The notes under the pieces were generated by a model that saw only the letters and a program-made list of their open reading frames with translations, had not been told where the DNA came from and did no database searches. This document shows positions 33,478 to 42,306 of a stretch of 54,505 nucleotides of DNA, piece after piece. Origin of the DNA: an uncultured Alphaproteobacteria bacterium (GTDB lineage: Bacteria > Pseudomonadota > Alphaproteobacteria > Bin95); contig CALAHN010000060.1 of the NCBI GenBank assembly GCA_937891825.1, forward strand, positions 1 to 54,505, given 5' to 3'. Made by a program: the position numbers and the translations under genes. Numbering within the stretch: position 1 is the stretch's first letter; each line of letters starts with the position of its first letter.

Positions 33478-34101
33478 ATGAAACGTGGTTTATTTATCCT
33501 GCCTGCGATTCTGTCGCTGGCTCTGATGAGCGGCGGCGCCGCGATGGCGCAATCGGGCGAACGCGGCAATTCCGGCAAGGGTCACAAGGATCGGGAGCAG
33601 GTCGAGCAGAGCCGAGGCGACGGCCATGCCGGGAAAGGCGACAAGGACAAGGGCCACAAGGGCAAGGACCGCGACGATAACGCTCGCTCCGACGACCGCC
33701 GAGACGATCGATATCGCGACGAGCAGCGCCATTCGGATGGAGACCGCCGAGGCGACCGTGACGACAGGGGCGGCAAGCCCAAGCATTTCGACGATCGTCA
33801 TAGGGCCTATGCCCACGATTACTATGCGAACGAATTTCGGCGGGGCCATTGCCCGCCCGGCCTGAAGAAGAAGCACAATGGCTGTATGCCGCCAGGCCAA
33901 GCCAAGCGCTGGCAGATCGGGCGGCCGCTGCCGCGGGATGTGATCTACTATGAGGTTCCGCGACCCATTCTTATCCAACTGCCCGCGCCGCCGCCGCGCC
34001 ACCGCTATGTCCCCGTGGCCGGGGAAATCCTGCTGATCGCCGTCGGGACGGGCATCGTCCTGGATGCGCTCGAAAATCTGAATTGGGAATTCTCAGGCTA
34101 A
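33478..34101 (+). CDS. Secreted, highly charged low-complexity protein
   Basis: 207 residues. A signal peptide (FILPAILSLALMSGGAAMAQ) is followed by about 80 residues rich in Asp, Arg, Lys, His and Gly (DKDKGHKGKDRDDNARSDDR). The conserved-looking tail CPPGLKKKHNGCMPPGQAKRW is typical of RcnB-like periplasmic proteins. The end (VAGEILLIAVGTGIVLDAL) is hydrophobic and may anchor it. AAGGAG precedes the ATG. It is likely periplasmic; metal or polyanion binding is possible but not shown. A strong terminator follows. Confidence 0.75.
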   Translation: MKRGLFILPAILSLALMSGGAAMAQSGERGNSGKGHKDREQVEQSRGDGHAGKGDKDKGHKGKDRDDNARSDDRRDDRYRDEQRHSDGDRRGDRDDRGGKPKHFDDRHRAYAHDYYANEFRRGHCPPGLKKKHNGCMPPGQAKRWQIGRPLPRDVIYYEVPRPILIQLPAPPPRHRYVPVAGEILLIAVGTGIVLDALENLNWEFSG

Positions 34102-34130
34102 TTCCTGACGCCGAGGCGTGAGCGACGATG

Positions 34131-34165
34131 AGCCCAAATGGCCTCCAGGCCGTTTGGGCTTTTTC
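34131..34165. terminator. Strong terminator, convergent gene ends
   Basis: AGCCCAAATGGCC pairs with GGCCGTTTGGGCT (one T-G) around TCCA, followed by TTTTC. It serves the charged-protein gene and could also end the opposing MFS transcript. Confidence 0.85.
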
Positions 34166-34179
34166 TTGTGCGCCGCCGC

Positions 34180-35400
34180 CTATAAGCGCTGGATATCCCG
34201 CAGCCGGTCGATCCGCCGGAGGCCGGGGAACAGCACGGCCCAGAGGGCGGTGACGCCGCAGGTGACGACGCCGCCGATCAGCACCGCCGGCACGACGCCG
34301 ACGAACCCGGCCGTCATGCCCGCGCGGAAATCGCCCAATTCGTTGGACGCATTGATCGAGATCGAATTGACGGCGCTGACGCGACCGCGCATCGCGTCAG
34401 GCGTCGCGATCTGCACCACGGTCTGCCGGACATAGACGCTGATCATGTCGCCCGCGCCGTAGAGAAACAGGGCGACGAGCGACAGCCAGAACAGTTCCGA
34501 GAGGCTGAAGACGACGATCGACGCGCCGAACAGGCCAAGCGCCGCGAACATCAGCGGCCCCATGAACCGCGGCGCCGCGATCTGAGCGAGCGCCAGCCCC
34601 ACCGCCAGCGAGCCGACGCCCGGCATCGCCCGCATCCACCCAAGCCCCGCCGGCCCGACATGCAGGATGTCGCTTGCGTAGACCGGCAACAATCCCATGA
34701 CGCCGCCGAACAGGACCGCCAGCAGGTCGATGGAGATCGCGCCAAGGACGATCTTCTGGCCCCAGATATAACCGAACCCGCCGAGAACGGAGGTGAGCGT
34801 CACCCGTTCCCGGTTGCCGGCAAAGACTGGTTTCGCGATCAGCAAGGGGGTGACCGCCGCGATCAGAAAGAGCGCCATGATCGGCCAGTAAACCCCGTCG
34901 CCGATCCAGGCGAGCAGCCCGCCCGCCGCGGCTGGACCCGTCAATTGCGCCGCCTTGCTGGCCGAAGTCGACCAGGCGATGGCGTTCGGAAATTGCTCGG
35001 CCGGCACCAATTGCGGCAAGAGCGCCTGATTGGCCGTATGATAGAAGGACCGCGCCAGGCCATGCAGCGCCAGGAGCGCGAGGATCGGGGCCATGCTCCC
35101 GCCTCCGTCCCGCAGCAAGGCCATGAAGGCCGCGACGACGGCGACGTGAATGAAGGCGCAGATCGCCAGGATGCCGCGCCGGTCGAACCGGTCGGCCGCA
35201 ATCCCGGCCGCCAGGAAAAACAACAGCGCCGGCGCGAACTGGGCGAGGCCGACATAGCCCAGATCCACGGGATCGCCGGTCATCTGGTAGACATGCCAGC
35301 CAATGGCGACCGTCAGCCCATGCACCGCCATCACAGACGCGGCGCGCCCCGCGACAAAGCACAGAAAGCCACGGTTCCGGAGAAGCGGGCGACTGCTCAT
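34180..35400 (-). CDS. MFS transporter
   Basis: 406 residues with about 12 hydrophobic segments. The cytoplasmic loop motif is GIAADRFDRRGIL. A conserved tail region is RQTVVQIATPDAMRGRVSAV, characteristic of the enterobactin-exporter/TM-MFS3 group (PF05977). It is likely a drug or metabolite exporter. Its start is 25 bases past the hyuA stop, so it may be cotranscribed with the hydantoinase genes. Confidence 0.88.
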   Translation of the reverse strand: MSSRPLLRNRGFLCFVAGRAASVMAVHGLTVAIGWHVYQMTGDPVDLGYVGLAQFAPALLFFLAAGIAADRFDRRGILAICAFIHVAVVAAFMALLRDGGGSMAPILALLALHGLARSFYHTANQALLPQLVPAEQFPNAIAWSTSASKAAQLTGPAAAGGLLAWIGDGVYWPIMALFLIAAVTPLLIAKPVFAGNRERVTLTSVLGGFGYIWGQKIVLGAISIDLLAVLFGGVMGLLPVYASDILHVGPAGLGWMRAMPGVGSLAVGLALAQIAAPRFMGPLMFAALGLFGASIVVFSLSELFWLSLVALFLYGAGDMISVYVRQTVVQIATPDAMRGRVSAVNSISINASNELGDFRAGMTAGFVGVVPAVLIGGVVTCGVTALWAVLFPGLRRIDRLRDIQRL

Positions 35401-35425
35401 GGCCTGGATGTCTGGGCGGTGAGCG

Positions 35426-37471
35426 TCACGGGGCCGCGTTCACAAGCACATTGCCAAGGGCGTCGACGGTCGCCTTGAGCCCTGGGTCGACGAAGATCGT
35501 CGCGTCCGGCTGCTCCAGCACGGCGGGTCCATCGATCCGGGCGCCGGCAGGCAGCAGCAGTCGGGCGAAGATCCGGGCGTCGTGCCAGGCGCCGTCGGCA
35601 TAGACCTTGCGGGCGCCGCGCTCAGCAGCTTCCAGCGAGCCGCCTTCAGGCTTGAGCCGCGCCATGTCGAACGGCGGCCGCTGGCCGATGATGGCGACGC
35701 GCACGTTCATGATCCGAATGGCCGGCCCCGTCAGCAGCCGTCCATAGGCGGCGCGGTAAGCGCTCTCGAACGCCGCCTGGATAGCGCCCTGGCCGCACGG
35801 GATGGCGTCCGGCGCTGCGCCGGCGCCCAGGCGGACGGCGATGGCGTGGGTCTGGCCCTGATAATGCATATCGAGCTCGACCTCGCCCCGGCGGTCGATC
35901 AGGGGCACGCCGGCGGCGTCGATGGCGGCGCGGCCATCCGCCCAGAAGGCCTGGATGACGCTTGCAAGCTCGTCCGCGTCGATGGCATGAAGCGGCCGGT
36001 TCAGGGTCTGCACATAGTCGCGCCGCATATCCGCGATGACGGCGCCCAGGGCTGAAAGCACGCCCGGATACCGGGGCGACAGCGCGCCGGCGAGGCCGAC
36101 TTCCCGAACCAGGGCGCCCGCATGCAAGGCGCCGCCGCCGCCGAACGGCATGGCGATGAATTTCGCCGGATCGTGGCCGCGTTCGATCGAGGCCAGGCGG
36201 ATCGCGCCCGCCATGCGCGCATTCGCGACCCGGATGACAGCCTCCGCGGCATCCATCGGACCGAGGCCCAGGGGCTCGCCGACATGCCTGGCGAGCGCGT
36301 TCCTGGCGGCCTCGACATCCAGGCGCTTCAGGTCGCCGCCAATCGGGCTTTCGGGATTGATGCGCCCGAGCACGACGTTCGCATCGGTGACCGTCGGCCG
36401 CTCGCCGCCCTTGCCGTAAGCGACGGGACCGGGGTCCGCGCCCGCCGATTCCGGGCCGATGTTCAACATGCCGCCCGCATCGACCCAGGCGATCGAGCCG
36501 CCGCCGGCGCCGATGGTCGTGATCTCGACCATCGGCGCGCGGGCGACCATGCCGAAGTCGATGGCGATTTCGGCCGCCAGCGCCGTCCGGCCGTCGGCGA
36601 TCAGGGAGACGTCGAAGCTGGTGCCGCCCATGTCGCAGGCGATGACATTCGCATAGCCGGCGGCCAGGCCGACGGCGCGCGCCGCGACGACGCCGGCGGC
36701 CGGGCCGGAGAGGGCCGTCCGGATCGGCGCGCGCGCTGCTTCCTCCGCCGTCATCAGGCCGCCGTTCGATTGCACGATCAGGAGGCCGGCGCCGCCAGCC
36801 GACAGCGCGTCGCCCAAGCGGCGGAGATACCGCCCCATCACTGGCTGCAGATAGGCGTTCAGGACGGCGGTCGACGTCCGCTCGAACTCCCGGATTTCCG
36901 GCAGGATGTCCGTCGCGGCGGTGATATGGGCGTTCGGCCAGATACGGGCGACGGCGTCCCGGGCGCGTTGTTCGTTTTCCGGATTGGCGTAGGCATTGAT
37001 GAAAGCGATGGCGATGGCCTCGCATCCGGCGTCCAGCAACGTCCGCGCCGCGGCTTCGACCGCCGCCAGGTCGACGGGCCGTTCGATCTCGCCGCTGGCC
37101 AGGGTGCGTTCGGGCGCTTCCAGGCGGTGCTGGCGCGCCGCGACGGGCGTGAAAGTGCCGCGTAGCCCCCATGTCCGCGGCCGGTCCCGGCGGCGCATCT
37201 CGAGCACGTCCCTGAAGCCCTCCGTCGCGATCAGTCCAGTCCGGGCGCCCCGCCGCTCCAGAAGGGCGTTGGTGCCGACCGTGGTGCCATGCACGACGGC
37301 GCCGATCGCGTCGAGTTGAGCGACTGCGGTCAAGCCGTTCAGGAAGCCGATGGACTGGTCGGCTGGCGTCGATGGCGTCTTCGCGGTCTTGACCTGGCCG
37401 GTCTCCGGGTGAATGGCGAAGACATCCGTGAAGGTCCCGCCGACATCGACGCCGACAATCCAGCCGCTCAT
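35426..37471 (-). CDS. hyuA: Hydantoinase/oxoprolinase subunit A
   Basis: 681 residues with an ASKHA-type ATP-binding start (VGVDVGGTFTDVFAIHPETG) and IACDMGGTSFDVSLIADG later. This is the full-length hydantoinase A/oxoprolinase family. The partner is hyuB, whose stop overlaps its start by four bases. The complex hydrolyses hydantoin-like or 5-oxoproline-like rings using ATP. Acetone/acetophenone carboxylases share this fold, so the substrate is open. Confidence 0.92.
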   Translation of the reverse strand: MSGWIVGVDVGGTFTDVFAIHPETGQVKTAKTPSTPADQSIGFLNGLTAVAQLDAIGAVVHGTTVGTNALLERRGARTGLIATEGFRDVLEMRRRDRPRTWGLRGTFTPVAARQHRLEAPERTLASGEIERPVDLAAVEAAARTLLDAGCEAIAIAFINAYANPENEQRARDAVARIWPNAHITAATDILPEIREFERTSTAVLNAYLQPVMGRYLRRLGDALSAGGAGLLIVQSNGGLMTAEEAARAPIRTALSGPAAGVVAARAVGLAAGYANVIACDMGGTSFDVSLIADGRTALAAEIAIDFGMVARAPMVEITTIGAGGGSIAWVDAGGMLNIGPESAGADPGPVAYGKGGERPTVTDANVVLGRINPESPIGGDLKRLDVEAARNALARHVGEPLGLGPMDAAEAVIRVANARMAGAIRLASIERGHDPAKFIAMPFGGGGALHAGALVREVGLAGALSPRYPGVLSALGAVIADMRRDYVQTLNRPLHAIDADELASVIQAFWADGRAAIDAAGVPLIDRRGEVELDMHYQGQTHAIAVRLGAGAAPDAIPCGQGAIQAAFESAYRAAYGRLLTGPAIRIMNVRVAIIGQRPPFDMARLKPEGGSLEAAERGARKVYADGAWHDARIFARLLLPAGARIDGPAVLEQPDATIFVDPGLKATVDALGNVLVNAAP

Positions 37472-39120
37472 CGAGGCTTCTCCGTGACGTAGCCGGCCGC
37501 CAGATCGGCGGCGATCGCTGCTGGGTCCCGCTCGGCCGGGTCGCCATAGCCGCCGCCGCCGGGCGTTTCCAGCCTGACGCGCATGCCGCGCTCCAACTTG
37601 ATCCCGACGATCTTCGACGCCATTCGCGGCGTTTTGCGGCCTTCGGAAGTGTCGAATTGGAAGCGATTCAAGGCGCCGGGACCGCCGCCGAGGATGCCCG
37701 GCGGCGGCGTCCGTCCCCGCTCGCCGAAGAGAAAAGCTTCCGCGTTTTCCTCCAGAAGCTCAATCTCATAGATCGCCCCGAGGCCGCCGCGATGCCGGCC
37801 GACCCCCCCAGAATCGGGCCTCAGCGCCCATTGCCGGAAGGCGACCGGGTAGGCCGCCTCCAGTATCTCCAGGGGCGGGATCGTCGCGGTGGAGATCGGG
37901 GCGTTGCCGTGTTGCAGGCCGTCGCTCGCGTCCGATCCGCCGTGGCCGCCGCCGAAGAAGGAGAACATGACCCAGGGCGCGCCCGTGCCGGTCCGGCGCC
38001 CGGCGATCGAGAGCGCGTTGATGGTGCCGTAAGCGCAGCCGTTCGAGCGTTTCGGCGCGGCGTCGGCCATCGCCTGGAACACCAAGTCGATCAGCCGGAG
38101 GATGGTTTCCGTATAGCCGCCCACCGGCTTCGGCCGCTTCGCCGCGAGGACGGACCCTTCCGGGATGATCACCGTGATCGGGGCCATGGCGCCGGCGTTC
38201 GCCGGGATTTCGTCGAAGACGTGCTTCATCGCCACATAGCAGGCGGCATGGGTCGTCGCCTCGCTGATGTTGATGGGCCCGAGGCAGGCCGGCGCCGAGC
38301 CGGTGAAATCCAGCGTCATGGCGTCGTCCGCGACCGTGATCGCCAGATGCAGCTCCAGGGGCCTGTCGATCACGCCGTCATTATCCATGAAATCCCGCGC
38401 CCGATAGACGCCGTCCGGCAGGGCGCGAATTTCCTGGCGCATCAACTGCTCCGCCCGGTCCCGGAGCGCGACGAGGGCCTCGTCGATCACCGCATCGCCA
38501 TAGGCGTCGAGCAGGCCGGTCAGGCGGTCGTGGCCCAGGTCGAGCGCGTTGATCTGGGCGTTCAGGTCGCCGTAGAGGCTGACCGGCAGCCTGGAGTTCG
38601 ATTGCAGCATGTCGACGATGTCGGTCTGGTAGACGCCGGCCCGATAGAGCTTCACGGGGGGGCAGATGAAGCCTTCCTGCCAGGCCTCGGTCGCGGCCGG
38701 ATTGTAGTTGCCGGGCACGGCGCCGCCGACATCGTGCCAATGGCCGACCGAAGCGATCCAGCAGAAGACCCGGCCGTCGCGATAGACCGGCCGCACCAGA
38801 CGAAAGTCCGAGAGATGCGTGCCGCCGTCCCAGGGATCGTTGAAGATATAGACGTCGCCGTCCGCCAGATCCCGGTCGCGGGCCGCCTTGGCGATCACGG
38901 TCTTGACCGCGAACGCCATCGCGCCGACGAAGATCGGCAGGCCGCTTTTGCCCTGGGCCAGGGTTTCGCCGGTATCCCGATGGTAGATCCCGTGGGAGGC
39001 GTCGTGGGCTTCGGCGATAATCGGGTTGAAGGCGCTCCGAAACAGCGTGGCATCCATCTCGTCGACGATCTGCTCCAGGCGACCGTTCAGGACGGCGAGC
39101 GTGACTGGGTCCAGGGTCAT
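37468..39120 (-). CDS. hyuB: Hydantoinase/oxoprolinase subunit B
   Basis: 550 residues, with family blocks RSAFNPIIAEAHDASHGIYH, YIFNDPWDGGTHLSDF and the Gly-rich C-terminal end LETPGGGGYGDPAERDP. It is the first gene of the leftward unit hyuB-hyuA-MFS. It forms the catalytic complex with HyuA. Confidence 0.92.
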   Translation of the reverse strand: MTLDPVTLAVLNGRLEQIVDEMDATLFRSAFNPIIAEAHDASHGIYHRDTGETLAQGKSGLPIFVGAMAFAVKTVIAKAARDRDLADGDVYIFNDPWDGGTHLSDFRLVRPVYRDGRVFCWIASVGHWHDVGGAVPGNYNPAATEAWQEGFICPPVKLYRAGVYQTDIVDMLQSNSRLPVSLYGDLNAQINALDLGHDRLTGLLDAYGDAVIDEALVALRDRAEQLMRQEIRALPDGVYRARDFMDNDGVIDRPLELHLAITVADDAMTLDFTGSAPACLGPINISEATTHAACYVAMKHVFDEIPANAGAMAPITVIIPEGSVLAAKRPKPVGGYTETILRLIDLVFQAMADAAPKRSNGCAYGTINALSIAGRRTGTGAPWVMFSFFGGGHGGSDASDGLQHGNAPISTATIPPLEILEAAYPVAFRQWALRPDSGGVGRHRGGLGAIYEIELLEENAEAFLFGERGRTPPPGILGGGPGALNRFQFDTSEGRKTPRMASKIVGIKLERGMRVRLETPGGGGYGDPAERDPAAIAADLAAGYVTEKPR

Positions 39121-39184
39121 GGGAGCGGGCTTTCACATAGTGTGGCGGTCGGGTCCGGACACCGTAGCTTGGTTTCGACGGACT

Positions 39185-40117
39185 TCAACGCGGCCGCATC
39201 AGGTCGATGACGTATTCCAGCGGCATTCTGGCGAGCAGGGTGCGCTGCGGCCATTGGAAATTATCGTCGGAGACCAGCCAGATCAGGGCGCCTGACGGGC
39301 CGGCCGCGAGCGTCACGCCTTCCCAGTTCTCGGACGGCAAGATCCCGGTCATCTCGCGGCGTTGGCTGACGGCGAGCGGGCCGTCGCTGGCGTCCAGGCT
39401 GGACGCGGGGATCAGCGCCAGTCGAGTCGAGAAGAATGGCGGGATGAAGCCATTGAAGCGCCGTTCCAGCACCAGGATGTCGCCATTCGGCAAGGCCGTC
39501 GCGTCGACCGGCAGAAAGCCTTGCTCGATGGGATAGCTGCGGGGGGAAAGGACCGCGCCATCGATGATCCAGGCTTGCCGTTCGGCGCCCGTCCCGCCCT
39601 CGGCGATGGCGAAGAGGCGACCGAAGTCGAGCGCCGCCAGCGTCTCGATGCGCGCGTTCTCAGGGAGTTCGCTCCAGGCCTTGGGGCGGAGAACGGCTTC
39701 GGGCGTCTCGCCGAGCGCCGCTGCAGCGCCCCGATAGAACCCGAGCCCGCCGCCGCCCTCGAACGCCACGATCCAGCGTCCCTCCGGCTGCCAGAGCAAG
39801 GCCTCGGGATCGAACATGCGGCTTGGCCGACGCAGCTTCGCGACAAAGCGGGCCGGGTCTTCCGGCCTGGTCGGCATGCTGAAAGCGTCGCCGCGGTCGC
39901 TGACGGCGATCAATGCCTTGGCGTTATTATCCCAGGCAAGGCCGGAAAGGCCGCCGAAGGGCTGGCCATCGACCGGGCCGCGGGGAAATATCCGAATGAC
40001 GGCCTGGCTTGCGGTCGCTCCCGCGCCTTCGGTCGGCGCGCCCGGATCGGCGGCGCAAGCCCATGTCAGAAAGGCGGCGCCGGCGGCTGCGGCGAGGGCG
40101 ACGCCACGAAGGCTCAT
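39185..40117 (-). CDS. Secreted esterase-like phytase-family protein
   Basis: 310 residues starting at the ATG that overlaps the hydrolase stop as ATGA. A signal peptide (VALAAAAGAAFLTWACAAD) has a Cys near its end but a poor lipobox. The body matches the PF13449 'esterase-like activity of phytase' fold (GLSGLAWDNNAKALIAVSDR, FDPEALLWQPEGRWIVAFEG). These are beta-propellers of poorly known activity; the phytase name is by distant homology. It is translationally coupled to the upstream alpha/beta hydrolase. Confidence 0.8.
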   Translation of the reverse strand: MSLRGVALAAAAGAAFLTWACAADPGAPTEGAGATASQAVIRIFPRGPVDGQPFGGLSGLAWDNNAKALIAVSDRGDAFSMPTRPEDPARFVAKLRRPSRMFDPEALLWQPEGRWIVAFEGGGGLGFYRGAAAALGETPEAVLRPKAWSELPENARIETLAALDFGRLFAIAEGGTGAERQAWIIDGAVLSPRSYPIEQGFLPVDATALPNGDILVLERRFNGFIPPFFSTRLALIPASSLDASDGPLAVSQRREMTGILPSENWEGVTLAAGPSGALIWLVSDDNFQWPQRTLLARMPLEYVIDLMRPR

Positions 40118-40899
40118 GGATCGGGCGACGGCGCCGACAATTCCGCGACGACGGCGCATAACAGGCGGAGATCGCTTTCCCGGGAAAGGCGGTGGTCGCC
40201 GTCCTTGATCAGATGCGCGCGCACATCGTCGGATGCGGTCTTGGCGGCGATCTCCAGCGCCAGTTCCCATGGCACCGCGTCGTCCCGCATGCCGTGCAAC
40301 AGCCGAAGCCGGCCATTGAAAGCCAGGGGGCCGGTCAGGACGGATCGCCGGTCGCCGTCATCCAGGAGCGCTTGGGTGAAGACATAGGGGGCGTCGTCAT
40401 AATCGGTCGGCCGCTCGATCCGGCCAGTCGCGGCGAGGGCGGCCCGGTCTTCCGCTGAAAGCGCTTCCCGGAAGCGTCGGGTGAAGTCCGGCGCTGCGGC
40501 GATGCCGACCGCGCCGGTCACGATCTCGGGCCGCGCCAGGGCCGTCAGCAGCATCAGCCAGCCGCCCATGCTGGAGCCCACGACGATCTGGGGGCCAGCG
40601 GTCAAGCGGTCGACGGCGAGGAGGGCGTCGTCGGCCCAGTCGCTCAGCACGGTCGCTTCGAACGTGCCCGACGACCGGCCATGTCCCCGGCAGTCGAAGC
40701 GCAGAAACGCCTGGCCGCGGCAAAGACAGAACGCATGCAGCCGCTCGGCCTTGCCGCCGTCCATGTCGGACCGCAGGCCATGGATGAAGACGACGCCGGG
40801 CAAGCCCGCCTGCTTGCCCTCGCTGCGCCTGTAGGCGATATAGCCGCCATCCGGCGTCGCCAGACGGTCGACGGGAAGAGCGCTTACGTCGATTTCCAT
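40114..40899 (-). CDS. Alpha/beta hydrolase
   Basis: 261 residues from the ATG at 40899, with CTGGAG upstream. The oxyanion segment is VVFIHGLRSDMDGG and the nucleophile elbow IVVGSSMGGWLML (G-S-S-M-G). An Asp in the LLHGMRDDAVPWE strand and a final His in IKDGDHRLSRESD complete a Ser-Asp-His triad. It resembles BAAT/thioesterase-like serine hydrolases. It is divergent from the glycosyltransferase gene. Confidence 0.88.
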   Translation of the reverse strand: MEIDVSALPVDRLATPDGGYIAYRRSEGKQAGLPGVVFIHGLRSDMDGGKAERLHAFCLCRGQAFLRFDCRGHGRSSGTFEATVLSDWADDALLAVDRLTAGPQIVVGSSMGGWLMLLTALARPEIVTGAVGIAAAPDFTRRFREALSAEDRAALAATGRIERPTDYDDAPYVFTQALLDDGDRRSVLTGPLAFNGRLRLLHGMRDDAVPWELALEIAAKTASDDVRAHLIKDGDHRLSRESDLRLLCAVVAELSAPSPDP

Positions 40900-40959
40900 G
40901 GGCGTCTCCAGGCGGGTCGTCGCAAGACGGGTCATTTTTACTCAAGGAGAGCGACGCCG

Positions 40960-42213
40960 ATGTTGCGTCAAGGGCCGTCGCCTCTGAGATTCGCGCACTC
41001 TAGCGGCACGCTGGCGCTCGACCAAGCCACGAAGGCGGCCATGCGCACGGCCTTCGAGGCGCTCGGCCGGAAGCCGGTCATTCTGCAAGCCATGCCGGCG
41101 ATCGATGCGCAGGGGGCCGAGGCGGCGGCGCTCTGGGCGGCGGAAGCAGCGGCGCTGGCGGGCGGGCGCTCCATCGTCGCCGCCGGCGGGGGGCCGGTCG
41201 AACGCCTGAAGCGCATCGGCGTCGAATTCCATCCCTTGCCGCTCGACGGCCGGGGGCCTGTCGCGATCGCGCGGAACGCCGGGCGGCTGAAGCGCCTGAT
41301 CGACGAGCTTGGCGTGGATATCGTGCATGCCCGGGGCCGGGAGATCGCCTGGGCCGCGCGGCAGGCGACCCGAGGCGGCCGGGCGCTGCTGGTCACGTCC
41401 TGCGGGACCGACGCGCCGTTCCGGGACGCCGACAAGGATGGCGGCGCGCTGGCGGAGGGCGACTGCATCGTCGCCGGATCGCGCCATGTCCGGGACGTGC
41501 TGCAGCGGGACGCGCCGAAGCAGCAACGCCTGATCGCGATCATTCCCGATGGCGTCGATACCAGCATCTATGCGCCCGACGGCGTGAGCGCCGAGCGGCT
41601 GACGCGGCTTTGCCAGACCTGGGGCATGCTGGAGGAGCCGGCGCCGACGATCCTGGCGCCCGGCGCGATCGAGCCGCTGCGCGGCCAGCATGGCCTGACC
41701 CGCGCGCTGGCGCTGCTGAACGCCGATCCCAGGCTCAAGGATCTGACGGTCATCATCGCGGGCGATGTCGGCAAGAAGAACAGCTATGCCGAACAGCTTG
41801 GCTGGATCGCCCGGAAGTCCGGCATGAGCGCCCGCGTGTTCCTGACGGGCAAGCTGGACGATCTGCCGGCCGCGATGATGCTGTCGGATATCGTCGTCTC
41901 CCTGCCGACCGAGCCGCTTGGCCAGGACCCGACGGCGGCGATGGCGGCGGCGCTTGGCAAGCCCGTCGTCGGCGCCGATCATGGCGCGACCGCTGAAGTG
42001 GTCGAGGACGGCCAGACCGGACGGCTGGTCTCGCCGATCGATCCGGAAGCCATTGCGGCGGCCGTCGCCGATGTGCTCGGGCGGCCAAGCGCCGCGCGCT
42101 CGGAAATGGCGGACCTGGCGCGCCGCCGCGCAATCGCATACTTCTCGGCCGGGGCGAGCGCCCTTGCGACCGTCAAGCTTTATGCCGCGATCTTCGCGTC
42201 AACGCCCCGTTAA
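40960..42213 (+). CDS. Glycosyltransferase (GT4-like)
   Basis: 417 residues starting at the ATG at 40960, with AAGGAGAG upstream. The GT-B fold appears as GGRSIVAAGGGPVERLKRIG in the N-terminal half. The C-terminal half has PDGVDTSIYAP, then ILAPGAIEPLRGQHGLTRAL, and ends with GKPVVGADHGATAEVVEDGQ. The donor and acceptor sugars are unknown. It likely works on cell-surface polysaccharide or lipopolysaccharide. It is alone before thrS. Confidence 0.88.
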   Translation: MLRQGPSPLRFAHSSGTLALDQATKAAMRTAFEALGRKPVILQAMPAIDAQGAEAAALWAAEAAALAGGRSIVAAGGGPVERLKRIGVEFHPLPLDGRGPVAIARNAGRLKRLIDELGVDIVHARGREIAWAARQATRGGRALLVTSCGTDAPFRDADKDGGALAEGDCIVAGSRHVRDVLQRDAPKQQRLIAIIPDGVDTSIYAPDGVSAERLTRLCQTWGMLEEPAPTILAPGAIEPLRGQHGLTRALALLNADPRLKDLTVIIAGDVGKKNSYAEQLGWIARKSGMSARVFLTGKLDDLPAAMMLSDIVVSLPTEPLGQDPTAAMAAALGKPVVGADHGATAEVVEDGQTGRLVSPIDPEAIAAAVADVLGRPSAARSEMADLARRRAIAYFSAGASALATVKLYAAIFASTPR

Positions 42214-42306
42214 CTATAGGCCGCCATGGTCGCGCCTGCGTTGACAGGCTCCTGCATAACGCTAGTTTGCGCGCTTTCCGTCACGATTTAACGAGATGAG
42301 GTCGAT

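Noticed and set aside
42241-42268. TTGACA before thrS as a promoter
   Set aside because: The -35 box is perfect but no acceptable -10 box lies 16-18 bases away.
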